Origin: Bacteroidia bacterium
GTDB lineage: Bacteria; Bacteroidota; Bacteroidia; J057; JADKCL01
NCBI GenBank assembly: GCA_020635905.1
Contig: JACJYV010000002.1
Location: 744,001 to 808,000 of the forward strand
Direction of reading: 5' to 3'
DNA: 64,000 bases
The translations under genes and the position numbers were made by a program. The notes under the pieces were generated by a model. The model searched no databases, was not told the DNA's origin, and was given only the letters and a program-made list of their open reading frames with translations. Shown piece by piece: positions 1-7,955 of this stretch. The stretch's first letter is position 1, and each line of letters begins with the position of its first letter.

Positions 1-726
1 ATCCACGGTAAAACCGTCGTTGGCCGTATTGGGCAGCGCGGTGTAAATGGCGGGGGTATCGCAGAGGTTATTGGCTACCCAGTAATCGACCAGTTCCTGG
101 GCATCCATGCCCGACTGGTTGCCCGAAAAGCTCACGGTCTGGTCAGAGGTGCCGTGAAAATGACAGGCAGGCATGGGTCCCCAGGGGTTGCACTGGACCA
201 TGTTGCCAATGGTTCCCGAAACGGTGGCAATGGCGGCAATCCTGTCTCCCCGCTGGCAAGCCATGCGATTGCTCATGTAGGCGCCCATGGAAAAGCCCGT
301 GCAGTAAATTCGCGACTGATCAATTTGGTACATGGCAGAAAGGGTATCAGCCACCGCGATCAGAAATCCCACATCGTCCACTCCAGAATTGGGAGAAAAG
401 CCAAACATGGAAGCGCCCGAATTCCACGAAGGTCCCACCAGACTCAGAAATGGGTCTGCATCTGTAAGGGCCTGGGGCGTAACCACAATGAAATTGGCAG
501 TGTCAGAGATTTGGTGAAATCCAACCTGGGAAAAATTGCTCATATTGTCGCCCATGCCATGCAGGGAAAGCAATAGCGGAACGGGCACATTTTGCTGGGC
601 ATAAATGGACGGCACGTGAACCAAAAACTGGCGGGTTTTGCCGCCGTAAGACATGGACATTACCTGGGCCCTGGTTGAAAAACACATTGCGCCCAGAAAA
701 GCGATGGTGAGTAAAACTGATCTCAT
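1..726 (-). CDS. Secreted polyhydroxybutyrate depolymerase/feruloyl-esterase-like hydrolase (3' end outside window)
   Basis: The frame is open from an ATG at 726 to the window edge (242 codons), so the C-terminus is missing. The N-terminus is a signal peptide ending in a T-R-A-Q type site near residue 20. An alpha/beta-hydrolase core follows: the oxyanion strand LSLHGMGD (about 53-60), the nucleophile elbow G-F-S-M-G with Ser146, and H-G-T-S-D-Q-T-V with the likely catalytic Asp195. This spacing is that of the LpqC/PHB depolymerase esterase family, whose members hydrolyse polyesters or plant-wall esters outside the cytoplasm. The catalytic His and any C-terminal sorting domain lie beyond position 1. 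The family call is fairly safe; the substrate is unknown. Confidence 0.8.
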   Translation of the reverse strand, partial: MRSVLLTIAFLGAMCFSTRAQVMSMSYGGKTRQFLVHVPSIYAQQNVPVPLLLSLHGMGDNMSNFSQVGFHQISDTANFIVVTPQALTDADPFLSLVGPSWNSGASMFGFSPNSGVDDVGFLIAVADTLSAMYQIDQSRIYCTGFSMGAYMSNRMACQRGDRIAAIATVSGTIGNMVQCNPWGPMPACHFHGTSDQTVSFSGNQSGMDAQELVDYWVANNLCDTPAIYTALPNTANDGFTVD

Positions 727-926
727 TTTTCCTGATGTTAAAAATTAAAAGTACAAATTATTTCCATGTGGGGAAAAGATCGGACTGACAGAGGGAGCCA
801 ACCAATTTATCTGGTCGTTTCTGACAAAATTTAATTCATCCTTACAAAAGGGCTGGAATATCAGATTCAGGATATGGAAATCAGGGTTTTAACGTATCCT
901 AAGTAACGAAACCAATCAAATTAACC

Positions 927-1532
927 ATGTCCGATTTTCAAAATGCTAAAAGCCATATCCTTACCCGCCTGGAAAACGAACTGCCTGAATATTTTACCTA
1001 TCACAACTGCAATCACACCCTTTGTGTCTGGCAGGCAGCCCGGCTCCTGGCAGTGATGGAAGGAATTTCCCCTGAAGAATCTATCCTTTTGCAAACCGCT
1101 GCCCTTTTTCACGATTCAGGATTTTTGCTGGACCCTGATGACCATGAAGCCCAAAGCTGCCTCATTGCCCGGAAAACCCTGCCCAAATTTGGCTATTCTG
1201 AGGCTAAAATTGATCAGATCTGCGATCTGATTCTGGCCACCAAACTGGGGCATATTCCCCAAAACCACCTTGAAATGATTATTTCTGATGCCGATCTCTT
1301 CCACCTGGGAAGCATGAACTCCGCCGACCATTCGGCCCGGCTTTTTCAGGAATTTCAGGCCCGCGGCATTATTTCTTCACTGGATACCTGGCTGGAGATT
1401 GAAATCAAATTCTACGAAAACCACTTCTACCACACAGATTCTGCCATGCGCATCAACAGGATTGGTAAACGGGAACATCTGAATTCACTCTACCTGACTC
1501 AGGCCATGCAACTCGCTGCCAAAGCCGCCTGA
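927..1532 (+). CDS. HD-domain metal-dependent phosphohydrolase-like protein
   Basis: The product has 201 residues and no signal peptide or membrane segment. It shows an HD-type metal site: His30 in YHNCNHT, the diagnostic His62-Asp63 pair in LFHDSGF, and a distal Asp121 in IISDADLF. Such proteins hydrolyse phosphomonoesters or nucleotides, and some degrade signalling nucleotides. The substrate cannot be told from this sequence, and the synthetase motifs of RelA/SpoT proteins are absent. It is a single gene that converges with the FGE-like gene only 5 bp away, with no obvious terminator between them. Confidence 0.75.
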   Translation: MSDFQNAKSHILTRLENELPEYFTYHNCNHTLCVWQAARLLAVMEGISPEESILLQTAALFHDSGFLLDPDDHEAQSCLIARKTLPKFGYSEAKIDQICDLILATKLGHIPQNHLEMIISDADLFHLGSMNSADHSARLFQEFQARGIISSLDTWLEIEIKFYENHFYHTDSAMRINRIGKREHLNSLYLTQAMQLAAKAA

Positions 1533-1537
1533 TCTTT

Positions 1538-2437
1538 TTACGGCTGCCAATCCTTGACACACCTGAAACCCGTATGATTCAGGCCTGTATCTGCTGAAGA
1601 GCTCATTTTGGAACGGATGCGATAGCCCGTACAGTAAGTATTATTGCACAAAAAACTCCCTCCTTTGACCGCATATTTTTCGGCGAAGGGTTCAAGCGGA
1701 TCCTGAACCTGTTCTGAAGTCCACTCCCAGACATTGCCGGCCATATCGTATAATCCGTACGCGTTTGCGGGAAATGACCTGACGGGTGCCGTGCCTGCAA
1801 AACCATCTTTCAGCGTGTTTTCAGCGGGAAATTTGCCTTGCCACAGGTTGGCCAGGTTGAATTTTTCAGCAGGATCCTCGTTTCCCCAGGGAAATAAAGC
1901 CGCTTCTTCCGCACCTGCCGCCGCGATCTCCCATTCCCTTTCCGTGGGAAGACGCTTTCCCGCCCAGGCGGCATAGGCCTGTGCATCGTGCCACGATACC
2001 TGCACCACAGGATGGTCTTCCAGCCCGTCAAGGTTGCTTTCAGGACCTTGGGGGTGACGCCAGTTGGCGCCGGGAATCCAGCGCCACCAAAGGTGGGGCG
2101 AATTCAGATCGACGGGAAAGGGAGTTTGCTTAAAGACCAGGGCACCCGGCACCAGCAGAGAATCTGCGGGTTTGGGAGTGCCCGGCGGCAGGCCGCGGGC
2201 CATTTCTTCCCAATTGATGGGCTTTTCGGCCTCGGTCAGGTAGCCAGTGGCTTCCACAAATGCAGCAAACTGCTGGTTGGTGACTTCCGTTTCATCCATG
2301 AAAAAGGCCGGAAATTCCCCGCTGGCGGGGATCAGGACCATGCCTTCTGGCGAAGAGGGATTCCCCTGAACCTTACCCGCCCGATCCTGACAGGAAAAAA
2401 GTAGCACCAGTAAGAAGAAGGAAAAAAGTCGTGGCAT
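1538..2437 (-). CDS. Formylglycine-generating enzyme (FGE/SUMF1 family) lipoprotein with intact Cys pair
   Basis: The product is 299 residues long. It begins with a lipoprotein signal (LLFSC, lipidation Cys16), followed by the SUMF1 fold from about residue 30: DETEVTNQQFAAF, RLPTEREWEIAA (about 162-173), YGLYDMAGNVWEW and KGGSF. The segment G-G-S-F-L-C-N-N-T-Y-C carries Cys264 and Cys269, which match the two active-site cysteines of true FGE, and the family's closing G-F-R-C-V is also present. True FGE oxidises a sulfatase cysteine to formylglycine with oxygen and copper. Most SUMF1 homologues lack this pair. No sulfatase lies in the window, so the substrate is unknown. The paralogue just downstream of it lacks the cysteines. 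Confidence 0.8.
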   Translation of the reverse strand: MPRLFSFFLLVLLFSCQDRAGKVQGNPSSPEGMVLIPASGEFPAFFMDETEVTNQQFAAFVEATGYLTEAEKPINWEEMARGLPPGTPKPADSLLVPGALVFKQTPFPVDLNSPHLWWRWIPGANWRHPQGPESNLDGLEDHPVVQVSWHDAQAYAAWAGKRLPTEREWEIAAAGAEEAALFPWGNEDPAEKFNLANLWQGKFPAENTLKDGFAGTAPVRSFPANAYGLYDMAGNVWEWTSEQVQDPLEPFAEKYAVKGGSFLCNNTYCTGYRIRSKMSSSADTGLNHTGFRCVKDWQP

Positions 2438-2489
2438 GTGGCAAATCAGGAAGATTCAACCCAAGTTAATCATTTCCCTTTTTGGGCCC

Positions 2490-3605
2490 CTATTGTTTTA
2501 TCATGGCAACCCGAAAGCCAACCCGGGATAAACCTTCGTTCTGAGGAAACCAGGTTCGACTGCCCACCTGAGCCCCGTAGCGATATTCGGCCCAGCTGCC
2601 GCCTTTGACCACACGCGGAAAATTGACGTTGTCATACTCTGGTTTGACGTTTTTGGTTTGATCGCATTGATTCAGACGAAAAACGTCCTCTGTCCACTCA
2701 GCTACATTTCCAGCCATGTCGTACAGGCCCAGGGGAGTGGGCGGAAATGAACCTACGGGTGAAGTATATTCGTAATTATCCCCGATGTAATCGCTGTGAT
2801 CGGTCTTCATATTCGCGTAGTACTCGCCTTTAGGAGATTGAACTCTCAATCCAGGCCAGGGATAAATCCGTCTTACAACTACCTCCTTGCCTTTGGGGGT
2901 AGGAAATTCCTCACCCTGGGCGGCATACTCCCACTCAGCTTCTGTGGGCAGGCGAAAAGCGGCCTGGGCGGGCCTGCCTTCTTTGGCCAGTTGGTGGTTG
3001 TTTGCGCGGGTCAGCCAGTCGCAATAGGCCCTGGCCTGCAGCCAGGAGACTCCCACAACGGGGTATTGGTCGAAGGCGGGATGAAGGAAATAATAGTGAA
3101 CCAAAGGTTCATTGAAGGCAAAAACAAAGTCCCTGGACCAGCACAGGGTGTCGGGCAGCAGTCCTGCCTCACCAGCCCGCAACTTGAATTTTTTCAGGTA
3201 AAATTGGGACGAATCTATATCCTTTTTGCGGGGATTAACCTTTTGCCAGTAAATATCTGCCTCCTCAGGCGAAAACAGGCTGTCCAGCAAAAAATCAATG
3301 TACTGACGGTTGGTCACTTCTTTTGCAGAAAGGTAAAAATCAGAAACGGTTACCATTCGGTCCGGGTTATTGGAGGCCGGGATTTCGCCCAGGGCCACAT
3401 AAGTTTGATTCAGTTTTTCAAAACCAGGATCGTGCCCGAGGTATTTCATGGCAAAACCCTCGACTTTATACTGGTAACCACCTCCCATCGCGAAAGTCCC
3501 CCCGGGAATGAGGATCATTTGTTTGCGAATGGTTTTGAGCGTTTGGGCAGGGAGTGATGTCCCAAGAATGAAAATGGAAAGGGTGCAAAGGATGAATGTG
3601 CGCAT
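2490..3605 (-). CDS. SUMF1-domain protein, GldK/GldJ-like, no catalytic cysteines
   Basis: The start is placed at the ATG at 3605, because MRTFILCTLSIFILGTS followed by LPAQ is a good signal peptide; the frame extends upstream without coding features. The product has about 371 residues. SUMF1 motifs run in order: MILIPGGTFAMGG, EVTNRQYIDF, RLPTEAEWEYAA, GLYDMAGNVAEWTED, VVKGGSW and VGFRVA. The segment after KGGSW (A-E-Y-R-Y-G) has no cysteine pair, so it should not make formylglycine. In Bacteroidota such proteins include GldJ and GldK of the gliding/T9SS machinery. No other gld gene is nearby, so that role is only a possibility. It sits 52 bp upstream of the FGE-like gene and may be cotranscribed with it. 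Confidence 0.75.
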   Translation of the reverse strand: MRTFILCTLSIFILGTSLPAQTLKTIRKQMILIPGGTFAMGGGYQYKVEGFAMKYLGHDPGFEKLNQTYVALGEIPASNNPDRMVTVSDFYLSAKEVTNRQYIDFLLDSLFSPEEADIYWQKVNPRKKDIDSSQFYLKKFKLRAGEAGLLPDTLCWSRDFVFAFNEPLVHYYFLHPAFDQYPVVGVSWLQARAYCDWLTRANNHQLAKEGRPAQAAFRLPTEAEWEYAAQGEEFPTPKGKEVVVRRIYPWPGLRVQSPKGEYYANMKTDHSDYIGDNYEYTSPVGSFPPTPLGLYDMAGNVAEWTEDVFRLNQCDQTKNVKPEYDNVNFPRVVKGGSWAEYRYGAQVGSRTWFPQNEGLSRVGFRVAMIKQ

Positions 3606-3785
3606 AAAAGAATTGTTAAAAGGTTTTGACAATTCCGATTCTGAAGGAGTAAATCCAATTGGGTAACAGAGGGGATGGTTTGGCCTTGATTCCGGGGAAA
3701 TTAATTGCAAAGTTGACGGGTCCAGGGAAACTTTTATAATACTGAAGGGTACCTCAACCATAAAAACATGGATTATTTCAGGTTT

Positions 3786-5087
3786 TCAGAATGCATTCAA
3801 ATTCCTGTAAATATTTTCTCTCAAATCATCTCTAACCCTGGCCTGCTCTGCATACTGATTCCAGGATTTTACCACAGAATTAATGTGATCAATGATATTC
3901 CTGCCCTTTTTTATGTTATTGTCGTTGGCGATTGTCATTAAATCATCTTTAGTAATCCCAAGTCTTTTCCCGTTGACACTTAATGTCTGTTTACTCACCC
4001 AGTGATTGGTTGGGTCAAAAGAAAAACACAAGTCGTAGGCTGGGGCCAATCTCCAGTTTTCATTTTTTTTCAAAATGAATGAAAAGTTCTTCGTGTGATC
4101 ATCGTAGTTGGTGGCCAAAACATTAAATACCATTCTTCTAAACATCTGTTCAGCTTCAGGATAGGTAAGTCGCAATAATCGCATCGTTTGAAAGACCTGC
4201 TCATAACTATATCCATACATATCATTAAAGTCATAATGTTGTAATCCACACAGAGACTGGATATGATTTTTTACATTGCCTTCCCTGTCAAAACGCCTGG
4301 TCAGGAAATGAGCCCTTCCATTTTCCTCCAGCAATTGACAGTCACTAATTTCGATCCCGCCGTCTTTTGCCATCAAATAATAGGCATATTCCACCCTTCC
4401 CCATCCAGAACTTTCTCCAAACTGCTCCCCACTTACCCCATCTAATTTGAGCAACCAATGCCCGAAGCCATCAGGCACATTACCCTGACCAGATCTTACC
4501 TCATTTGTTTGGGGGTTAAATGCTATGACAGCTTTGGGGCGGGCACCACCTGCGGATGTTCCGGTTTTTAGCACTTCCATCAATGCCTTTGCCTCACCCT
4601 TGCTCAGTGTGGTTGAAAACGCTTCCCGATCATTCAACATTTTTTTTGCCACATCAACCAAACTGCCGATTTCCAGAGAACCACTTTTTGTTCCTTTTTT
4701 GAATTGCGCAGGCTCAAATTCCAATGCCCCCATCCCTCTCTTGCCAATAAAACACAATTTTTCCACTGGATTCATGCTGCCTTCTGGCCTTCCTTGCTGA
4801 GCTAACCAAATATTAATCAGCCTGTTTCCATACTTGTCTGGCAAAACGTCAGACAATAACCCTGGTAACCCCTTGAAGGTATCTTCCGTTTCATTGCGGC
4901 CTTTTCTTAATTCAGGGAAACTATAAATTCGCGTCCCCTGAGATAGCGGCATTTTTAAAGGAGATAATTCCCAATCCTTTTGAATAAATTTGGGTTCGTA
5001 TTGAAAATATCCCATTTGCTGAGATTCATCCCACCTGATTGCGCCCGCCAGTTCACCCCAAACTTTTACTTCGGCCACGTCTACCAT
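3786..5087 (-). CDS. hipA: HipA-family serine/threonine kinase toxin
   Basis: The product has 433 residues, full length for HipA. The N-terminal subdomain holds F-K-G-L-P-G-L-L-S-D-V-L-P-D near 71-84. The motif T-S-A-G-G-A-R-P-K (177-185) corresponds to the P-loop, and Ser178 matches the autophosphorylated serine of E. coli HipA. The kinase signature N-Y-D-D-H-T-K-N-F-S (327-336) and the metal-binding A-Y-D-L (350-353) are intact. HipA proteins phosphorylate aminoacyl-tRNA synthetases or other translation factors and slow growth. The gene overlaps the upstream antitoxin by 7 bp, which suggests translational coupling. Both genes look more AT-rich than their neighbours, consistent with horizontal acquisition. 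Confidence 0.92.
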   Translation of the reverse strand: MVDVAEVKVWGELAGAIRWDESQQMGYFQYEPKFIQKDWELSPLKMPLSQGTRIYSFPELRKGRNETEDTFKGLPGLLSDVLPDKYGNRLINIWLAQQGRPEGSMNPVEKLCFIGKRGMGALEFEPAQFKKGTKSGSLEIGSLVDVAKKMLNDREAFSTTLSKGEAKALMEVLKTGTSAGGARPKAVIAFNPQTNEVRSGQGNVPDGFGHWLLKLDGVSGEQFGESSGWGRVEYAYYLMAKDGGIEISDCQLLEENGRAHFLTRRFDREGNVKNHIQSLCGLQHYDFNDMYGYSYEQVFQTMRLLRLTYPEAEQMFRRMVFNVLATNYDDHTKNFSFILKKNENWRLAPAYDLCFSFDPTNHWVSKQTLSVNGKRLGITKDDLMTIANDNNIKKGRNIIDHINSVVKSWNQYAEQARVRDDLRENIYRNLNAF

Positions 5088-5434
5088 CCTGATTCTATTT
5101 TATTGGTACTACCACTTTTCCGGGGCGATGCTTGTTTCCTTTGCTTTTTCCTTAGTTTTGCATACTCAATGGGACTGATTTGATCTTCCACCCTGAATAT
5201 TTCCATGATATTCAGTAAATCGAGCACCCTCAAAACCTGAATAAGACTATCTAACCTTACTTTCTTCCCCCTTTCCAACAAACTTAAAGTTGAACGGCTT
5301 ATTCCTGCGGATTCAGCCACTTCTTCTTGTGATTTATTCTGGCTCAATCGATGTGATTGGATAAAATTTCCAATGTTTTCCATTAAAGACTTATCCGACA
5401 TTTCCCGCCACCTTATGTATGATTTATCATTCAT
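5081..5434 (-). CDS. hipB: HipB-like XRE-family antitoxin and autorepressor
   Basis: This is a small helix-turn-helix protein. The HTH spans IGNFIQSHRLSQNKSQEE, AESAGISRSTLSLLERG and the following helix, and the C-terminus is basic. The ATG at 5434 is chosen because related proteins keep a W-x-x-M-S-D stretch just before the HTH. ATGs at 5455 and 5401 are also possible; the latter has an AGGTGG-like sequence ahead of it. HipB proteins bind HipA and repress their own promoter. Three well-matched palindromes upstream and one weaker copy over the start region are probable binding sites. Confidence 0.88.
   Translation of the reverse strand: MNDKSYIRWREMSDKSLMENIGNFIQSHRLSQNKSQEEVAESAGISRSTLSLLERGKKVRLDSLIQVLRVLDLLNIMEIFRVEDQISPIEYAKLRKKQRKQASPRKSGSTNKIESGW
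5415..5434. promoter_or_regulatory. Weak HipB operator copy (O4)
   Basis: The sequence ATGTATGA-TTTA-TCATTCAT is an imperfect match to the 20-bp upstream palindrome TTGnATGA-N4-TCATnCAA. It keeps the inner ATGA/TCAT arms and spacing. It overlaps the probable hipB start, 41 bp from O1, the same spacing as between O2 and O3. It may be chance because it is partly coding. Confidence 0.4.
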
Positions 5435-5455
5435 ATTAATAATATTAACGTTCAT

Positions 5456-5475
5456 TTGAATAATATCTCATGCAA
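5456..5475. promoter_or_regulatory. HipB operator O1
   Basis: TTGAATAA-TATC-TCATGCAA is a 20-bp interrupted palindrome just upstream of hipB. It shares the TTGAAT and TCATGCAA halves with O2 and O3. A TATTTTTG sequence on the minus strand (5480-5473), matching the Bacteroidota -7 element TAnnTTTG, overlaps its edge, so binding here would block transcription. Confidence 0.65.
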
Positions 5476-5503
5476 AAATACAAAAATTACAACAAACATT
5501 ATT

Positions 5504-5523
5504 TTGAATGAAAAATCATGCAA
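5504..5523. promoter_or_regulatory. HipB operator O2
   Basis: TTGAATGA-AAAA-TCATGCAA is a near-perfect palindrome: 7 of 8 positions match between arms around a 4-bp spacer. It is almost identical to O3, which starts 41 bp further upstream of hipB. Confidence 0.7.
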
Positions 5524-5544
5524 ATAGACTAAATTACATTTTAT

Positions 5545-5564
5545 TTGAATGAAAAATCATACAA
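5545..5564. promoter_or_regulatory. HipB operator O3
   Basis: TTGAATGA-AAAA-TCATACAA differs from O2 by one base. It is the copy farthest from hipB and lies close to the end of the next gene at 5598. Confidence 0.65.
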
Positions 5565-5597
5565 CTACTCAGTTTCTCATTCATCCCCCCAAAATAC

Positions 5598-7856
5598 TCA
5601 ACGAAAAGTCAATATCTTCCGCAAATCTGCAGGAGGGTCGCCAAAACGGTGGGGTATTTTCGTAAGTGGTATAACGGGACGGAGAGGATATTTGTCCAGG
5701 GCTTTTTGCACCGTTTCAGCTTCGCAATAAAACACATTGCCCTTCAGATCAAAAATCACCAGATGCCAGGGCAGGTCAGAGACATTGAATACCGTTGGAT
5801 TCCCTATCCTGATGGCCCCCTGCAAATCTTTGATCAGCATCCAGGCAGTCAGATAGGAATCTTGGGGATCAAAATCGGGCGAGCCGCCCAAAGAGCTCAC
5901 GAAGACCGGGTTAATGGGCCGCGGATTGGGCAAATAACTCAGCACATCATAATTATAACGCCCGAATTTGGGAATCAACACCAGGGGATCTACAATTCGC
6001 TCTTTGCTCAAGGTTATTTCATGCTTGCGGAAATCACCTGCGACAAAAGAATCCCGAGGTGGCGGAGGAGGTGGGGGCGGAGGTGGCAAATCTCCAGGTC
6101 CCCGTTTAGTAACTGGCGGACAATCGCATTTGGGTGTGCATTTACTCAAAATGGCCAAACATTTCCCGAGATCCTTGCGATTTCTCTTCATAAAGCCAAG
6201 CAGCCCTTTTAAGTCAGTTGGAATCTCATCTTCCCCGGAAATGCAGCGCAGGTAATCCCACAGCTCAAAAAGATTTCTTCCAATTGCTCCCTGATTGTGA
6301 TCAAAGTACTCCAAATACCTATCCCATTCCGTTTTCAGGCCTTTTTTGCGGTTTTTGGGGGAATAAATTCCTGCTCCACTGCCCATCCATTTCAACCTGA
6401 CCTTTTTGGTGGTACCTGCATCCCGTAACCTGAAAGTCAGCAGCACTCTGCTTCCCTGTTTTTTAAAGGAAAGAGCGGATAGCGTATCTGTCGCCCATTT
6501 GGGTCGGGTCAATGCAGCTGGATATTTGAACCACCAGGGAGAAAGATTCGCATTTTCTTCCTGACTACCTTGGGGGAGGGGCCAAAAGGAAATAAATTGA
6601 CCTCTTCCTCCTCCCAAACGCCGAATTTCAGGAGTATAAATTAGGTTGTGACAACAAATCCGCGGGGTATTTTCTGGATTGCGGAAAAGGGTGTAAACAA
6701 GGTTCAAATCAATCTGCTTTGGGTCAGGAAATTCCCCGGACGAATTCAGCAGGGTGGAAGCCATTTGATTGGCAAAAAAATCATTGCACCTTCCCCCACA
6801 ACCCGGGCAGGCCCACTTTTTCCCGCTAAGGCTGTCAGGGTCATCAGGATTGGGGTCTTCTTTGGGGTTTTGTTTTGGGTCAGAAACTGTTTGGGGGTTG
6901 TCAGGATTTAGGGAAATGCTCTTGCTGTCAGGGGGCAGAACAGGGGAATCTGATTTTTCCTTTTCCTGCAAAGGTTGCGGGAAAATATGGGAATGTTCAT
7001 TTAATTCTGAACCCATCACCTGCAAATCCTCCCCCCTTTCAGGGATAAATTTCTCCTCCTTTTCCAAAGGTCTCCACCGTTGTTCCACCCCAATAAACTC
7101 ATAAAATTTCAACCCCTCTGGTACTGAATCAAGGGGATAATTAACCCTCACACTTTTGCCTTCTGCCACAAAAACTGGCTTCCCATGCTGGGTCGCATTC
7201 AGATCAAACATTCCTTCGGAATGGTAAACATACCACTTGCCCCGCTCCCAGAAATCCAGACTGATCCCAGCCTCCAGCTGGTCGATTTGGTCAGCATAAT
7301 TCCTGAAATACAGACTGACCCAACCCTTCAAAGGTTTCCCCTCCCCATCCACCAGTGAATTGGGTTCAATCCAAAATCCCAGGCCACTGCTGTCCTGAAA
7401 TTCCAAGCCCGTTTCTGCCTGAAATTCATACAAAAATCCCTTCCTGGCTTCGTTCCAGACAGGAGATTTTTGCCAGGTAGCCACCAGATCGACCCTGCGA
7501 TTCAGCCTGCGGCCTCCCTCGTTTTGATTGTTGCCCAGGGGCGCACCTTCACCCCGGGCTTCCGCCCGGATTTGCTGACTATCCCAACCCATTTCCATCA
7601 GTTTCTGACGGACAAAATCGTTGCGCTGCCCGGCGAGCAACAAGTTGCTCTCCGTTGTTCCCACAGAATCTGTAAAGCCAGTCAGAGACCAGACCGCAGA
7701 AGGAGGTACCTGTTGAGCCAGGCGGTCGAGAGGGGAAGTGGAATCAGTAATGGATTCCCGAAACGGAAAATAAATTTTCCCGGCAATTTGCAGGGTTTGG
7801 GCAGGCAAAGCGCCCATTACCAAAAGGAACAGAAGGGTTAAACAAAGTTTGTGCAT
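5598..7856 (-). CDS. Secreted OmpA-domain surface protein with poly-proline stretch
   Basis: The ATG at 7856 gives a clear signal peptide (MHKLCLTLLFLLVMGALPAQ) and a product of about 752 residues. An OmpA-like peptidoglycan-binding domain lies unusually close to the N-terminus (about 25-130), with G-F-T-D-S-V-G and N-R-R-V-D-L-V. A middle region with FWIEPNSLVDGEGKPLKGWVSLYFR and a downstream P-V-F-V-A-E-G-K resembles a beta-rich domain common in Bacteroidota surface proteins. Near residues 591-601 there is an uninterrupted run of about ten prolines, followed by a C-terminal region I do not recognise. It probably anchors to peptidoglycan and displays the rest in the periplasm or at the surface. 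Confidence 0.7.
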   Translation of the reverse strand: MHKLCLTLLFLLVMGALPAQTLQIAGKIYFPFRESITDSTSPLDRLAQQVPPSAVWSLTGFTDSVGTTESNLLLAGQRNDFVRQKLMEMGWDSQQIRAEARGEGAPLGNNQNEGGRRLNRRVDLVATWQKSPVWNEARKGFLYEFQAETGLEFQDSSGLGFWIEPNSLVDGEGKPLKGWVSLYFRNYADQIDQLEAGISLDFWERGKWYVYHSEGMFDLNATQHGKPVFVAEGKSVRVNYPLDSVPEGLKFYEFIGVEQRWRPLEKEEKFIPERGEDLQVMGSELNEHSHIFPQPLQEKEKSDSPVLPPDSKSISLNPDNPQTVSDPKQNPKEDPNPDDPDSLSGKKWACPGCGGRCNDFFANQMASTLLNSSGEFPDPKQIDLNLVYTLFRNPENTPRICCHNLIYTPEIRRLGGGRGQFISFWPLPQGSQEENANLSPWWFKYPAALTRPKWATDTLSALSFKKQGSRVLLTFRLRDAGTTKKVRLKWMGSGAGIYSPKNRKKGLKTEWDRYLEYFDHNQGAIGRNLFELWDYLRCISGEDEIPTDLKGLLGFMKRNRKDLGKCLAILSKCTPKCDCPPVTKRGPGDLPPPPPPPPPPRDSFVAGDFRKHEITLSKERIVDPLVLIPKFGRYNYDVLSYLPNPRPINPVFVSSLGGSPDFDPQDSYLTAWMLIKDLQGAIRIGNPTVFNVSDLPWHLVIFDLKGNVFYCEAETVQKALDKYPLRPVIPLTKIPHRFGDPPADLRKILTFR

Positions 7857-7921
7857 CTGACAAATCATTTCCCGGGTAAATCTGGTTGGGTAACAAATCA
7901 ATGCATCCAATTTTCCCCTTA

Positions 7922-7950
7922 TCAAAAAGGCTGCCCCGGGAGGCAGCCTT
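7922..7950 (-). terminator. Rho-independent terminator after the S74 gene
   Basis: A 9-bp perfect stem (AAGGCTGCC at 7927-7935 with GGCAGCCTT at 7942-7950) and a 6-nt loop are followed on the minus strand by TTTTT. It sits just past the stop of the gene ending at 7956. Confidence 0.85.
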
Positions 7951-7955
7951 CTGAT

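Noticed and set aside
2796..3557. 253-codon plus-strand frame across the SUMF1 gene
   Set aside because: Antisense shadow; the minus strand carries all the SUMF1 blocks.
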